64,000 nt of DNA from Piezodorus guildinii (Eukaryota > Arthropoda > Insecta > Hemiptera > Pentatomidae). The notes beneath the pieces were generated by a model, which ran no database searches, was not told the origin of the DNA, and was given only the letters and a program-made list of their open reading frames with translations. Both the position numbers and the translations under genes were made by a program. The stretch spans positions 104,332,711 through 104,396,710 of the forward strand of contig CM041295.1 in NCBI GenBank assembly GCA_023052935.1, in the 5' to 3' direction. Shown here piece after piece: positions 39,167 through 51,500 of the stretch; positions within the stretch are counted from its first letter, which is position 1; every line of letters starts with the position of its first letter.

Positions 39167-39482
39167 GTTAACATTTTGAATATCAAAAATTAAAAAAACG
39201 CACGACGTATCATTAGCGGGTACTATATGGTAAACTTCTAGCAACATGTTTATTCCTCCAATGGGACCTCTTTATCTTTAGAGCAGGTAAAATTTATACC
39301 TATTTTATATGTCGCCGCTCCCGCGACATCGGAGTTACTTAAATAATCGGCGCCAACTGAGTGGTAGGGTTAAGATCGCAATAGTTTCCCTCACTATATA
39401 TTTCATATATAGATAATTTAAAGCAAAAATAACTTGGTTAGTGTATTGAAATGATGAAAATATATGTTCACTATTTGTAGTA
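39167..39482. other. Unclassified stretch
   Basis: No gene is recognised. It contains GTCGCCGCTCCCGCGAC, a short GC-rich near-palindrome at 39311-39327, and the CTCACTATATATTTCATATA motif also found at the edge of family A copies. Confidence 0.4.
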
Positions 39483-40445
39483 AAAAAATATGGTGCGCCC
39501 AACACACGACTTTCACTTACCACCCTTGTTAAAATCATTTAAGAATTATTAAATACCGTTAGAGATGAAATTAGTTTAAAGAATTAATTAAATTTATTTT
39601 CGATAGAAACATGTGTTTTATTAAATAATCTATTATGTTATCATCTAAACCAATCAGTTAATTTTATTCGCTTTTTATCAATCTCCATTACATTTTACAA
39701 CTTTGTGCATAAAATAATATTTTTTTTCTAAAATTTTTAGCTTTAAAACGATATATTATACATATATAATATGGTATTTATCTTTAAAAAAAAATTACAT
39801 TAAAAAATACTTTTTTAATTTACTTGTTGTACTGTGTACAGTTGTAAATATCAATAAAATAATTAAAAGAAAAAAGAAAATACTTTTGCACTTTTCTGTT
39901 TCAGTTTATTACCAAATTCATTCAACTTATATATTTAGCGGTTTTTAATCAATGCTAACAACATGAAATGGTTATTTTTTTCGGATGTACAAAATTGAAA
40001 ATAGTTTAGAGGAAGAAGATTTAAAATATCGGCATGTAAGCCCTGTTATACTATTTCAATCAGAATGAAGCCTACCTCATATTAGAAGTCATTAAATTTT
40101 ACATTGGTATAGCAAGTTCGATCATAATCGTTAGAGCCGTTTTTGAGAAAATCGTAACAAAGTGCAAAATGCATGGTATAAAGTGACTCTTCTGGTCTGC
40201 TGATTTTGATGAAAAAGTTGCTGTAACGGGCGTATAGTTGGGTTAAATATGAAATTTCAGTTTCCTAGGTCTTTTAACTTTCGTTCGGGAGTTATCACAC
40301 ACATACCTTTTTGCGGGACTTGGTCATTTGCACTCAGAAGACCCAAAAACGTTTATTTCCGTTGAAAACTGGAATTCGGAAATTTTCACGATCGCAATAC
40401 TTTTCCTTACTATGTATCCATATTTAGGTCAGTGAAAGTAATTAT
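39483..40445 (-). repeat. Family A repeat, copy 3
   Basis: The minus-strand copy has the conserved blocks in order from GTAAGGAAAAGTATTGCGAT (near 40407) to GTGTTGGGCGCACCATATTT (near 39485). The edges carry GACTTTCACTTACC (39510) and GTGAAAGTAAT (40433), matching the inverted repeat of copy 2. It contains a 62-bp Jockey tail insertion at 39815-39876. No open frame is conserved. Confidence 0.75.
39815..39876 (+). mobile_element. 62-bp Jockey 3' tail insertion
   Basis: The insertion holds only the last bases of the Jockey 3'UTR (ACTTGTTGTACTG, ACAGTTGTAAATATCAATAA) plus an A-rich tail. It is flanked by AAAATACTTTT at 39804-39814 and 39877-39887 (11-bp TSD), inside family A copy 3. Confidence 0.85.
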
Positions 40446-41049
40446 TTGAGAATGTTTTGATTGGAAGCATCTGATCGATAATTTAAACAGTGTTGTTATG
40501 TCGGACGAGAAGTGTTGGTATGTAACCAGGAGTAATTTAGTAATGAGAGCACACCGTACCTGCATTTGTCATAAGCTTCGGGTCACATCCTCGGTCGATA
40601 TCCATTTAACAATTGATCTATATAAATATATATAGATTATAACGTGAAATGATAATTTATAAAGATAATAAAAGTAGGTACTATTTAATACCTATTGTTA
40701 TTTCTGATTCATTACATCTTACAGTAATTAAATATTTGGTATATTATTTCAACAGTCCAGAAAAAAGGAAAAAAAAAAAAAAACCCTCCTCAAAATTACC
40801 CACCGATTTCTAAATATAATATAGGATATATTTTCGAAAATAGATGTATATTTATTTTGATTTATTTGTATTCTAATTGTAAGGTATTATCGCAATCCGT
40901 AAATTAAGGGCCCCAAGTCCTTAAAATCAGTTTTTTTTTTTTTCGAAAATGGACTAAATACACATTAAATTTCATTGGAAATCAAAAGAAAACATTTGAC
41001 TCCAAGTAGTCAAAATATAAATATTTAAAAAAAAGATTAAAATAATCTA
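40446..41049. other. Unclassified AT-rich stretch
   Basis: No gene is recognised. Confidence 0.4.
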
Positions 41050-41715
41050 TACTCTTAGCCGATACCAAAGTTTAATTAGAATAGGAGATCTTAAACGAGT
41101 ACCTGACATCGCACTGGCTCGAGACCACCATTTTAGATTCCAATAGAAAATAAATTTTATTCGGAACAAGGTCCCTTGAGAACGACTGATATGTACAGTG
41201 AACATATACAATGTGTCTGGCTAAGAGACACAAGGATCGTAATTAATAGTTATTTACAATGATAAAGAAAGAAAAAAAAGTATACTAAAAAACAAAAGAG
41301 TGAAATAAAACCAATAACTTCTGTTCAGTAAATGCGTTGAACACTACAAAAACTAAAAATCTAACGATTAACTAAGTCAAATATGAACAATAATAATAAA
41401 TTTTCTTTTACCCAAGGCCTGATATTTGATTTAAAATATCAACAGTTTTGAGCGCCTGTTTAAGAAGAAAAAAGGTATTGGAAGAGTTGAGACTTAAATG
41501 ATGATAGAGAAAAAGCATGGCGGATATGAGCAGGTAGGGAATTCCAGAGCGTAGTTGGGCAGACAAGAAAGAAATTATTAAAAGTTTTTGTTCTAGGAAT
41601 AGGAAGGTAAAGGTGAGACTGGCTCGACCTAAGGAGTTTTTACTACCTTATCTCCCACCACCTGTCGGGTCTTAACTCGCGACCATTATCATAGGAGACT
41701 TATTCTAGCCAATAC
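41050..41715 (-). mobile_element. SINE1 copy split by a CR1-like insertion
   Basis: The body/tail part is at 41050-41136 (CTCGAGACCACCATTTTA, ACGAGTACCTGACATCGCAC) and the head part at 41631-41715 (CACCTGTCGGGTCTTAACTC, CGCGACC). Between them lies a CR1-like 3' copy. The parts are in the correct order for one interrupted SINE on the minus strand. Confidence 0.65.
41137..41630 (-). mobile_element. CR1-like LINE 3' copy
   Basis: The minus strand shows remnants of the ORF2 C-terminus (a CTCTGGAATTCCCTACCTGC and TCATATCCGCCATGC segment, encoding WNSLP-HIRHA) and the 3'UTR ending with TCAAGGGACCTTGTTCCGAA, TAAAATTT. It is inserted in a SINE1. Confidence 0.75.
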
Positions 41716-42649
41716 ATACAGTTTACCCCATAATTTTATTTAATGCCTACTAAAATAAGGATTGGTAATTTTTTTTATTTAGTATTTCCGCTAAATTTCT
41801 TTTTAAGACATGAATATTAACGAAGAAATGTGAATGGAAACAAAGCTCTTAAACAGTTGAAACTGTAAGCTATTAGCGATCTTGTTGCCTCTACCCTCCT
41901 AGCCACCCTCCAGTAAAGGGATACCCTCTACCCTCCTAGTCAATCGCTCCCAGTTTGTTTCAAAGTATTAAATTAAGCAAAACGACCGGAAATGATACTA
42001 TGAGGATAATGAAAAGAACCTACAATTTCCTTGAATACGAATAAAAATTTAAGGCATGTAGCCTCCCCATAATTTAGAAAGGAATCAGAATAAAGGGTTG
42101 CAAGGGGAGGGGGTGGGTTGAAATTTCCGAGACATTTCCCAGGTAAACGGATCAAAGGGACCTAAGCTAACCTCAATCTACCCCCCGGAGCCCCCCTTCC
42201 TCCGGACTCCCTCCTCTAACTCTTTCTCTTATCAGTGTTCCTTGGACCCTGTTAGCCAGCAATTACTGATATTTCCTGCCTTTACTACATCCTCGGCTTT
42301 AGCAGTTACTCCCAACCGCAAAATCCTCCGCGAGATACGGAGTCAAGAGCCGTCGTGAATGGGCCCAGCAAGATGATTCCTCCCGGTAGCTGCAGCAAGC
42401 TCCGTAGTAAACCTGATAAAGGAGGGGAGGTTTCACCTTAGTCTTCCACCCCCCCCCCCCAAGATTAAGGTTGATAAATAGTTAAGGTGGCTGGCTCTGT
42501 TGAAGGCTCTTCAACCGATGAATTGCAAGTTCAATGTACATATATGTGTGTGTGTAAATTTATTTTTATTCTCTTAATGTAAGTAAGTTTCAATATATAT
42601 GTAAGTTTTTATTTTATTATTTTTTTTTTATTCCACGAAACAGCCTTCA
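41716..42649. other. Unclassified stretch, locally GC-richer
   Basis: A short direct repeat, CTCTACCCTCCTAG, occurs at 41889 and 41927. A C-run lies at 42451-42460. No gene is recognised in either strand. Confidence 0.4.
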
Positions 42650-43490
42650 AACGGCAAATCTAATACTTCTTCTTCAACTGCCTCCTTACCTCCCTTATGC
42701 CCATGAACTCTTCGTGCCTACGTTTTCTCTCCTCAGACCACGCAAGACCCTTTCTGGAGCGCTTCTTTCCCGCAAGATACTTTATTCCCTTGACCATCCT
42801 TCTGTACTTATCTGTTACTTTTAGCCCCAGTAGGTCCATATCCTGTTTAACTTGCTTGAAATATCCTGTATATTTTCGTGATAGCTGAAAATCTTATGGT
42901 TCAGTCTTTCTGAATTTATCCTCATCATGTGTCCTTAAAACCTCAGCCTACACACACTACTATACTAGGTCTGTTGTTTCCTTATAGATTTTTTTATTCT
43001 TCCTCAACCTGCATCCTCTAGGAGTTCTCCAAGGATTCATCCAAGAATTCTTATTTTTATTTACAGGAACCTCACCAGGCTGAGAAGACAAGAGGTTTCT
43101 GTTTGGTAGAGTATCTCTGGCTTGACGGTCATGTTTTAATGCCATATCCTAGCTTTAATTTAAGTTCTTTTGTTATAAAGATTACTAGTGGCGAAGCTAA
43201 ACTACTCTATTTGGCGACTCTTCCATTAACCCCTTCTTCATCCGACCCATTGAATATGATTTCTCCAATCAATGTACATATCTGAGTTACTTCAATCGTT
43301 CTCTGTTTGGTTTCAACCGTTTTCTTCTCAAATCCCGCGTCCTTGGTCATCAGTTCCGTCTTCTTAGAAATTTGTTAGCCAGTTTTCCTATTTCTGAGAG
43401 GGTGTTTATTTGAACAATCGTCTCTTCTTTTGTTCCTGTTAAAAGGGCAAGGTCGTTAGCGTAACTGATTCCGCCGCAGCTACGTTTTCT
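42650..43490 (-). pseudogene. RTE-like reverse transcriptase relic
   Basis: On the minus strand, across several frames, an RT C-terminal half is readable. It begins with CGGISYANDLALLTG (position of the YADD catalytic motif, here YAND), then LSEIGKLANKF, a SLKLGYGIK remnant, GHMMRINSERLNHKIF (the GH-RM box), and WSEERKRRHEEFM near the end. This is the order seen in RTE-like elements. Multiple stops and frameshifts show long decay. The 3' end is near 42650. Confidence 0.65.
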
Positions 43491-44320
43491 GAAACTGCGT
43501 TTTTGATGGCTGCTTGGACAAATGATGTGGTATGGGATGATACGTTGGGTTCCCTTTTAATTATATTTACATACGTTTGACTCCATACTCAAAGAAATGT
43601 GTAAGTTGGTTATCCAGATTTCTTGATTCAAAATAATAAATAAATTCCTCAAAATATTCTATGAATTTCCAAATTCAATTTAAATTCCATGAAATCAACA
43701 TACATTTTTCGCGCATAAATCACCATTTTTGACTCGATCCTATTTTAAATAGGATATGAATCGCAAATATTTTTTATATTTAATAACAATGCTAGCACAT
43801 TAAAATGACACTACATACCGTTATTAAAATGTAATTAATATTTTTTAAAAATTAATTATTACCATTTATGTGTTTTGTTTTATTTTTGTAGATCATGCTC
43901 TTCTTATAAAGATGAAAAATAATTTTGATTTTTTTAATGTATATCTATCAATGATGTATTAAGTATGAATAAAATTTAATTAATTTATTTATTTTTTTTA
44001 GGTAAGTACCTTATCTCAGTTAAGGGTTGAAATTGTTGGGGCCTCCAAGATATATTTACGAATGTAAATCTTCTGATTAAGGTAAGTTGGTATAATAATT
44101 TTAGAACATTCCGTATTCTTATAAATTTATATTTGCTGAAACAAAATATAAATAAGATAATTAATTCGATCTATCGTTGTAATTTTGTTTAATGTATTCT
44201 TTCAATTATAAAGTAAATATATCTATGATGTCATTCAACAGGAATAAATATTGAATGGGAACGCATAAACGTGGTATGGGGTTCTTCGAAAACAAGAAAA
44301 AAAGTAGTTTTCAAATATCT
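43491..44320. other. AT-rich stretch
   Basis: No gene or repeat is recognised. Confidence 0.4.

Positions 44321-45427
<1,107 letters not shown>

Positions 45428-45484
<57 letters not shown>
45428..45484. repeat. (TA)n microsatellite
   Basis: TA tract of ~57 bp. Confidence 0.96.
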
Positions 45485-45487
<3 letters not shown>

Positions 45488-45900
45488 CTACGACTTTTAC
45501 TATAACACCGAAACAAAATTAAACGATCAATGGGAAACAAATACAAACTTTCAGTTAATGGTTTATTATTTTTAAATGTCCACTTTCATTTCACAGTTAA
45601 TGGCTAAACAAGGTTTTATTTCAAGTCCCATTTCTATACAGATAAAACCAATATTTTTAATCAACATGTGATAAATGAAAATGTATGTTTTGTATTTTTA
45701 AATTAATATTATATCTGCTTTAAGCGAATCCTCTTTCACCAATATGAGGGATGGTGATATGTTTTTGGCAATAATTTCTGCATTTTACAAGCGCTAATAA
45801 AAGTTGCAGTAAAATGGCTTACGCCTGACAATAGATCGTGATTTTCTCTTTATAGTATTCTGCAATTGTATTATTGTATTTTTTTGTTATAGTTTAAATA

Positions 45901-46733
45901 CAGGGTGTTTAGTGATTGCACTCCACTATTTTAGGTATGTGTTCGCTAACACAAAATAAACAAAAAATATCATAGTGACATATATCTCAAACTCTTTTAT
46001 TAAACAGATGTCAAAGATTTATTATTAATATTTATTTATTATTAATAATACATTTAGAGTAAGTGTTCAAATAAGTCTTTTTGTTGAATGCAACATTCAG
46101 CACGGCGAACCCATGCTTCTCTAGTTCTTCGTATGTCACAGGTACTAGCAGTAAGAGATAACTGAAAAGTATCGAGTATTTCTTCTTCAACGTTTGCAGT
46201 CGTCGTCGAAATATTTGTCGACCGGCGTTTACTCGGATAGGATTTAGCGTGTCATTATTCCTAAGGCGTCTTTCAATAGGAAATTTTTCACGATGTCTTC
46301 AGAACTGCAGCAGCACCGTTTCTACTCGCCATAAGTTAAAAGCAAGTCTGTTTGTTCTGCGAAAGTAATAAATTTATGAGGTCTCCCATAATAATCATAA
46401 ATTGAACAGTGTCACAGTATTAACTCACAGAAGTAGACAAATGATGATAAATACAGCGATGATAGACTAAAACTCACTGAACTTGACAGACAGATAAGCA
46501 ACTACTGTCGTTGCTTATCTTTGATTTGTTTTTCTGGTTTTCAAAACCTGTTAATTACTATTAAACAAATTAAACTTTTTACAATCAATCTTTATACAGT
46601 AAATAAAAAATAAATCTTTAACCTTCCATAACTCTTTAATAAATGAGTTTGAGATATATGTTACTATGGTGTTAAGCATTGAAATATTTGTTTACAATTT
46701 TTTCTAGTCTTCCCATTTATAAAATATTCACCT
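45901..46733 (-). mobile_element. Deleted DUF4817-type DNA transposon
   Basis: The left end reads CAGGGTGTTTAGTGATTGC after a TA, and the subterminal segment ACATATATCTCAAACTC (45989) returns inverted at 46641. On the minus strand two transposase pieces remain: an N-terminal part (ITFAEQTDLLLTYGE, LRRHREKFPIERRLRN, RRRLQT) and a C-terminal end (TREAWVRRAECCIQQKDLF, EHLL). They follow each other directly, with the catalytic domain missing. The pieces resemble the helix-turn-helix DUF4817 domain and end of insect IS630/Tc1-mariner-type transposases. Frameshifts are present. The family call is from motif recall. Confidence 0.5.
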
Positions 46734-46744
46734 TTCTTTCATTT

Positions 46745-46990
46745 AACGTAACTCTGCTAGTTTAACGAGTCCTAGATTTTTATTATCCAGGTTTAATTAA
46801 GATGGGGATCTTTAACGAGTACCAGACATTTCAAAGGCTCGGAACCATCATTTTACGTCCTCTCCAAATGGCGGCATATCCAAGTACTTTTTACTCCCAT
46901 CCTAAAAAAATCCTAGGGCCTTTGCTAGGTTCGACCTGCGATTCTGGGTGTAGAAAACTGTTACACTACAAAACATGTGACACCAATTAG
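46745..46990 (-). mobile_element. SINE1 copy
   Basis: The minus-strand copy has body blocks (GGGACTCGT-like end, CCAGGTTTAATTAAGATGGG inverse, CGTCCTCTCCAAATGGCGGC inverse) and a decayed head (TAGGTTCGACCTGCGA in place of box B). The order agrees with 25629-25913. Confidence 0.7.
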
Positions 46991-47019
46991 TCAAATACGC
47001 GTTTGGTTTAGTCAAATTA

Positions 47020-47200
47020 ATGGGTTTTTTTTTTTTTTTTAGAGTGAGAAACAATACTTTATTGAGCAATATTACAATCTGACCAAATCTGGACATTTTA
47101 ATAGTGATAACGTACAACATTCATACTACATTCACACGATATATACAAAACAATAAATTTATATAATAATAATAATACAATATACATAAATAATGATTTT
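47020..47200 (-). mobile_element. Retrotransposon 3' tail, unassigned
   Basis: A poly(T) start is followed by ATACTTTATTGAGCAATATT, ACAATCTGACCAAATCTGG and an AT-rich stretch with CATTCATACTACATTCAC. It resembles family C tails in order but not closely. Confidence 0.4.
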
Positions 47201-47317
47201 AACTTTTTTTTAAGTGAAAAATTAAAGCCACCATTTTGGATGAAATTCGAATTTCACGTGTTACTTATATATTGTGCATATTTGAATAAATCATGATTTT
47301 CATGACATTCTTTAAAA

Positions 47318-47875
47318 AACAGACCTTTGCAATTTAAATCATCAGATCACTGCTTCGAAACAAGATCACACTATTCTGACCTTAACATTCCTATTCATAG
47401 AGCAAAAAATGTTTATCATCCCTTTCTTTGCCGCTCTACTGCTCTCTGGAATTCCCTACCTACTTATATCCGTCATGATTCTTATCTATCATCATTCAAA
47501 TCCCAGCTGTTCCAGTACCTACTGTCATCCCTAACAAACGCTGAAGAAGGCTGATATTTCAAATCAAATATCAATTCAAAAAGAAAATTTGTTATTTATT
47601 GTTCATATTTAACTTAGTTTATGGAGCAATTATTATGAATCAGTTTCAATGTTTAGTTTTGTTCAACACATTAATCCATCAGGAGTTATTTTTTTATTTT
47701 ACTATTTTGATTTATTGTATGCTCGAATCCATTATTTTCTTCTTATATTATTGTATTTAGGAATTAATTATAATCCTTTGGTGTTTTGGCTATATATCTT
47801 AATTTGTACATAAATAAAGGGATTGCATATACAATAAAGGGACCCTGTCTCGGCATATTTTTTGTTCTATTCTAT
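47318..47875 (+). mobile_element. CR1-like LINE, 5'-truncated copy
   Basis: The copy begins within the ORF2 C-terminus. The open frame to 47554 reads LQFKSSDHCFETRSH, then CRSTALWNSLPTYIRH and SSFKSQLFQYLLSS. A 3'UTR follows and ends GGGACCCTGTCTCGGCATAT, TTTTTTGTTCTATTCTAT. The frame is intact to its stop, so this copy is not old. Confidence 0.85.
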
Positions 47876-47879
47876 AATA

Positions 47880-47970
47880 TAAATACATGATATACCGTTG
47901 GAAAGCTAGATATTTTTCAAAGAATGTTTTTCAACCTTCTAAGTGACTAAAGCCCTTAAACTTAAGGTGT
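47880..47970 (+). repeat. Family A repeat, short fragment
   Basis: GATATACCGTTGGAAAGCTA and the following ATTTTTCAAAGAATGTTTTT match the region at 6375-6410. Confidence 0.5.
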
Positions 47971-48612
47971 ATCAATACTTATAACATTTTTCACATATTG
48001 GATAATAATACTCTGTTTAAATGTTACTTTATCAAAGGTCCTTCTAGAAGCTCAGTGGTAGATTAAAAAAGGGGTTCTTGGTAGGTTCGGGAAGGTGTGG
48101 GGGGGGGGGCTAGAATATTGCCAAATAAATTTATTTGTGCGGTGAGGTGGAGTTTCCTATCCCCCATAGCTCATCCTCAGCAAGCTTTATGACAATTTAT
48201 CCCAGCTCCAAGGTGTATAAACTTTCATATAGTAACAATTTATATAAACACGGCCCCCTCCCTCACAATTCTCCCTCACCTCTGGCCCAGCAAATGGCCC
48301 CCCGACCCATCCTAATATAAAGACAATATGTCCAGTTTTGTTTGAACAAATATTGAAATAATTACGATAGAAGTGTTAGATAGTTCGAGCAGCTTTGTGT
48401 GTCTTGATGTTTAATCGAATTCATATTTAGATAGGTAATACTTCAAACTTTAAAGAGTTAAAATTACGATCATCGACCCTAGAAATTATCCGTTGGAATA
48501 AGTTGTAGTAATCAAATGACAAATAGTTTTGATTCTGAGACATTTCGTCCCCAAAAATAATATACAGTGAAGAGAGGAAGTCCATTTTGTCTGGCTTTAT
48601 TTAATACATAAT
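47971..48612. other. Unclassified stretch
   Basis: No gene is recognised. A G-run lies at 48100-48110. The 61-codon frame at 48135-48320 has no motif. Confidence 0.4.
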
Positions 48613-49085
48613 TATTTTTTTAAACATATTTATTGATATTTACAACTGTATTAAATAAAAATACAACGAGTAAATGTGATGGTAGTATATAAATTTAAAG
48701 ACACTACAATAAATGTAGAGACACTACCCAGTGGCAGCACTTTTAAAATATTCAAAACTAGGTCCCGTGGCCATCTTCTTTTCAGACGCCTCGGGGGATT
48801 ATCAGGGATCGAAGAGGAAGCCAGGATTGTAGTGGAAATGGAGCTTTTCATGGAAGGAATGGTACCTGGTTCGAGCAAAGTCAGCAACATATGGAATATA
48901 AAGGTCTTTATGAATGATTTTGTTTCTGACAAAATAAGGAGCATTGAGGATTTTCCGAAGGATTTTGGGTTGTAAGGATTGGATAAGAGAGGAATTCGAT
49001 GGACTCGTAAGTCCATATCGGTCTTATAATGGTCATATAAATAAGTCTTTTGTAATTAAGTGGAAGGTTGGAACGTTTGTCATAA
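48613..49085 (-). pseudogene. Jockey-like LINE, 5'-truncated ORF2 end
   Basis: The minus-strand copy covers the 3'UTR (TTTACAACTGTATT inverse and a short T-run) and about 110 codons of the ORF2 C-terminus: NYKRLIYMTIIRP, then SSRLIQSLQPKILRKILNA, SETKSFIKT region, ARTRYHSFH and PDNPPRRLKRRWPRD. A deletion of ~60 bp near 48990-49020 removes the IELWGSTKPS segment and frameshifts occur. It is 5'-truncated near 49085. Confidence 0.82.
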
Positions 49086-49499
49086 TGTTTTAGTCAGGTA
49101 ATTATAACAAGATAATATAAATAAAATATACAAATAAAAACAGATAACATCAAATGAATTTAGTCTAGTTTTATCATATATTTGTTGAAGATTGAATTTG
49201 AGGAGATACATAAACAATTGGTGTTTGAAAGTGGTTAGAAATCTTTGTTTTCTAAATTATAAAGAATATAATCTTCATTAAATATAAAGTTATACATTCC
49301 TGGTCAGTTTTTAATTAATTTATTTATTTATTTTTTTATGTTTTCTTGAATTTCTGTTTGTTGTTTGTTTACATAATATTTTTTTTTTTCGTCATTACTT
49401 ATTACCTAATAGTTCTTTCTTATGAAGGTTAAATATACATATAATATCTAGCAGTTGATGACCTTAGGATTTTACGCATTAAAACTAAAACAAACAAAC
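49086..49499. other. AT-rich stretch
   Basis: No gene is recognised. The segment CTAGCAGTTGATGACC, TTACGCATTAAAACTAAAAC at 49450-49490 resembles an I-like 3' end (ending AAACAAACAAAC), perhaps a very short tail. Confidence 0.4.
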
Positions 49500-49880
49500 A
49501 TAGTATGAAGTGACACTTATTGTTCACTGATTGTGATAAAATAATTGCTTTAACATTTCAAGCAAAAACTGTCTTAAATAGGATAATTGAATGTTCTTCC
49601 AACGTGAAGCTTCTGTACATGTATTTCATACCTTTTATATTTTACACACATTTACTTGTTGTATTCCATTATACAGCTATAAATTGCAAATAAATACATT
49701 TCTAAAAATAAATAAATTAAAGTCCCATACGACATTTTGTTTCCCAGCTATATTTACCACATACACACTTTTTTGTGAGACTTGGTCGTTAGGAATTTAT
49801 GGACCCCTGAAACGTTTTTCCATTGAATAATCGAATTTAAAAATGTTTTCAGTTGCTTTACATTCATTACCATATATTTC
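49500..49880 (-). repeat. Family A repeat, partial copy with Jockey tail insertion
   Basis: AGTATGAAGTGACACTTATT, AAATAATTGCTTTAAC and GAGACTTGGTCGTTAGG match the inverse of family A blocks, as at 40180-40420. At 49646-49710 a Jockey 3' tail (TTACTTGTTGTATTCC, CAGCTATAAATTGCAAATAA) is inserted in plus orientation. Confidence 0.6.
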
Positions 49881-50567
49881 AAATATAGAAATATAAAAAA
49901 AACCTCAGAACTTCCCAATCTGGAATAATATTTAATATAATGAGCACACATATAATTTGTTGAATAATAAAAATACTTAGCAAAAAAGTGATTAACATTA
50001 GAACATAGTAATAACTAGTCTTTATAGTAAATTTAGTCTTTTCAGTAAAACATATATATCTGTATTTTAAAATTTTTCTAAAGCTATTAACTAGTTTAGT
50101 TGTAACGGAACTGAATGGGCGGTAGGAATGCTTAGTTCATTACGACCCTTTTGGGGGAAAACCTTAAATGGGGAATTACCTTACATTATATTTTCGTTAC
50201 ATTTCAATATAAAACTTAATCAAATTTTTCAATAAGATTTTATTCACCAGAAAACGCGATTGATTAGGGTTTAATTAGTTTTTCGAGCCCTTGCTACAGT
50301 TTTTGTTTTCCCTGTTAATTACGATTCTGTTAATTTCCGACAAACTTTGGATTCAGAGCCCTTTCAGAATGGTCATTAAGTACAAATTGAACAGATTCTA
50401 TCAAAAACCTCGGGGTGTAGCGCGGGTCGCAGTGTCGGAGTTTCCGCCTTATAAAGTTGAAAAAATGGGATAATTCTATGGGTTATTGCTACATTTCATT
50501 ATTGAAGATTTTTATAATCATCCATAGCAATCAAACCCATTTGAACGAAATCATTGTAAGGCCAGGC

Positions 50568-50568
<1 letters not shown>
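49881..50568. other. Unclassified stretch
   Basis: No gene or known repeat is recognised. Confidence 0.4.

Positions 50569-50620
<52 letters not shown>
50569..50620. repeat. Poly(T) tract
   Basis: A run of ~45 T, with one C near its start. Probably the poly(A) tail of a minus-strand insertion whose body (50621-50720) is not recognised. Confidence 0.85.
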
Positions 50621-50622
<2 letters not shown>

Positions 50623-50799
50623 TAATTAATTCATATACAAATCTAACTAAAAGTGAAAATTTTCAATGTTAAAAATTACAATCAGTGGATCTATTTTAAA
50701 TGTTATTTTATTGTAAATATACATCAACTGGTTCTGTATTTCCACGTCTCTTTCTATGAGTGTGATGCCAAGAAATGTGGGTGCGAACAGTGGTGTCTA

Positions 50800-50965
50800 A
50801 TGTTGAATAAAGATTAACGCCTTAAGGTTTTCGAGAATAAGGTTTATTTTCGATATGGGATTATGTCGTTGAGAAATTTTGACAGTTACACAACACAGAA
50901 TCGCAGAACTCAGTATCAGTATATTGAGTTGATAGTGTTCAATTCGGGTTTGGCAAGTTATTATT
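50800..50965 (+). pseudogene. RTE-like RT C-terminal relic
   Basis: A segment reading LRVFENKV followed by decayed sequence, and a final GTTATTATTATTG tail, aligns with 4555-4950 (RLKVFENKVLRKIF and the ATT tail). It is short and heavily mutated. Confidence 0.55.
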
Positions 50966-51344
50966 ATTGTTAATGAAGTCTGTAACGATACATTACAAAC
51001 GATTTGATTAAACTCTGCTAATTGGCATGAAATTAAGTAGACTTTTATTTGATGTACGTTTCATTTCAATGAAAATAGAATGGCAATGCTTAGTAGCTAA
51101 ATTTTTAAATTAATTTTAATATTGTTGAATAGAAGCAATTAGCTATTTCTCGAAGTCAGAACATGGGTGAGTATATAATATGTGAAAAAATAATGTATTT
51201 ATTTCGGGATTTTACAGGCGAAGCCTGTTAAACAAAGTAAAAATTTACATTTATAAACATTTACAAAGTGGTAATAATACGATGTAATTATAATATTTAA
51301 AGTAGTAACAATAATGGTAAATGAAATGGAACACAAAAAATAAA

Positions 51345-51500
51345 AAAAAATGATTCTGGGATCAAGTCCCCTTAGAATAAAGAACGATGAACAGAAAGAA
51401 ATCCTTATGGTCTGGTAACTCAAAGAAAATATATATATATATAATAGAAAATATATGTATACATATAGTAATAACAATTTTATTGTATAAATATTGCACA
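51345..51500 (-). mobile_element. CR1-like 3' tail
   Basis: On the minus strand the end reads CTAAGGGGACTTGATCCCAG followed by AATCA. Upstream matches the family 3'UTR, with a short (TA)n at 51430. Confidence 0.65.
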
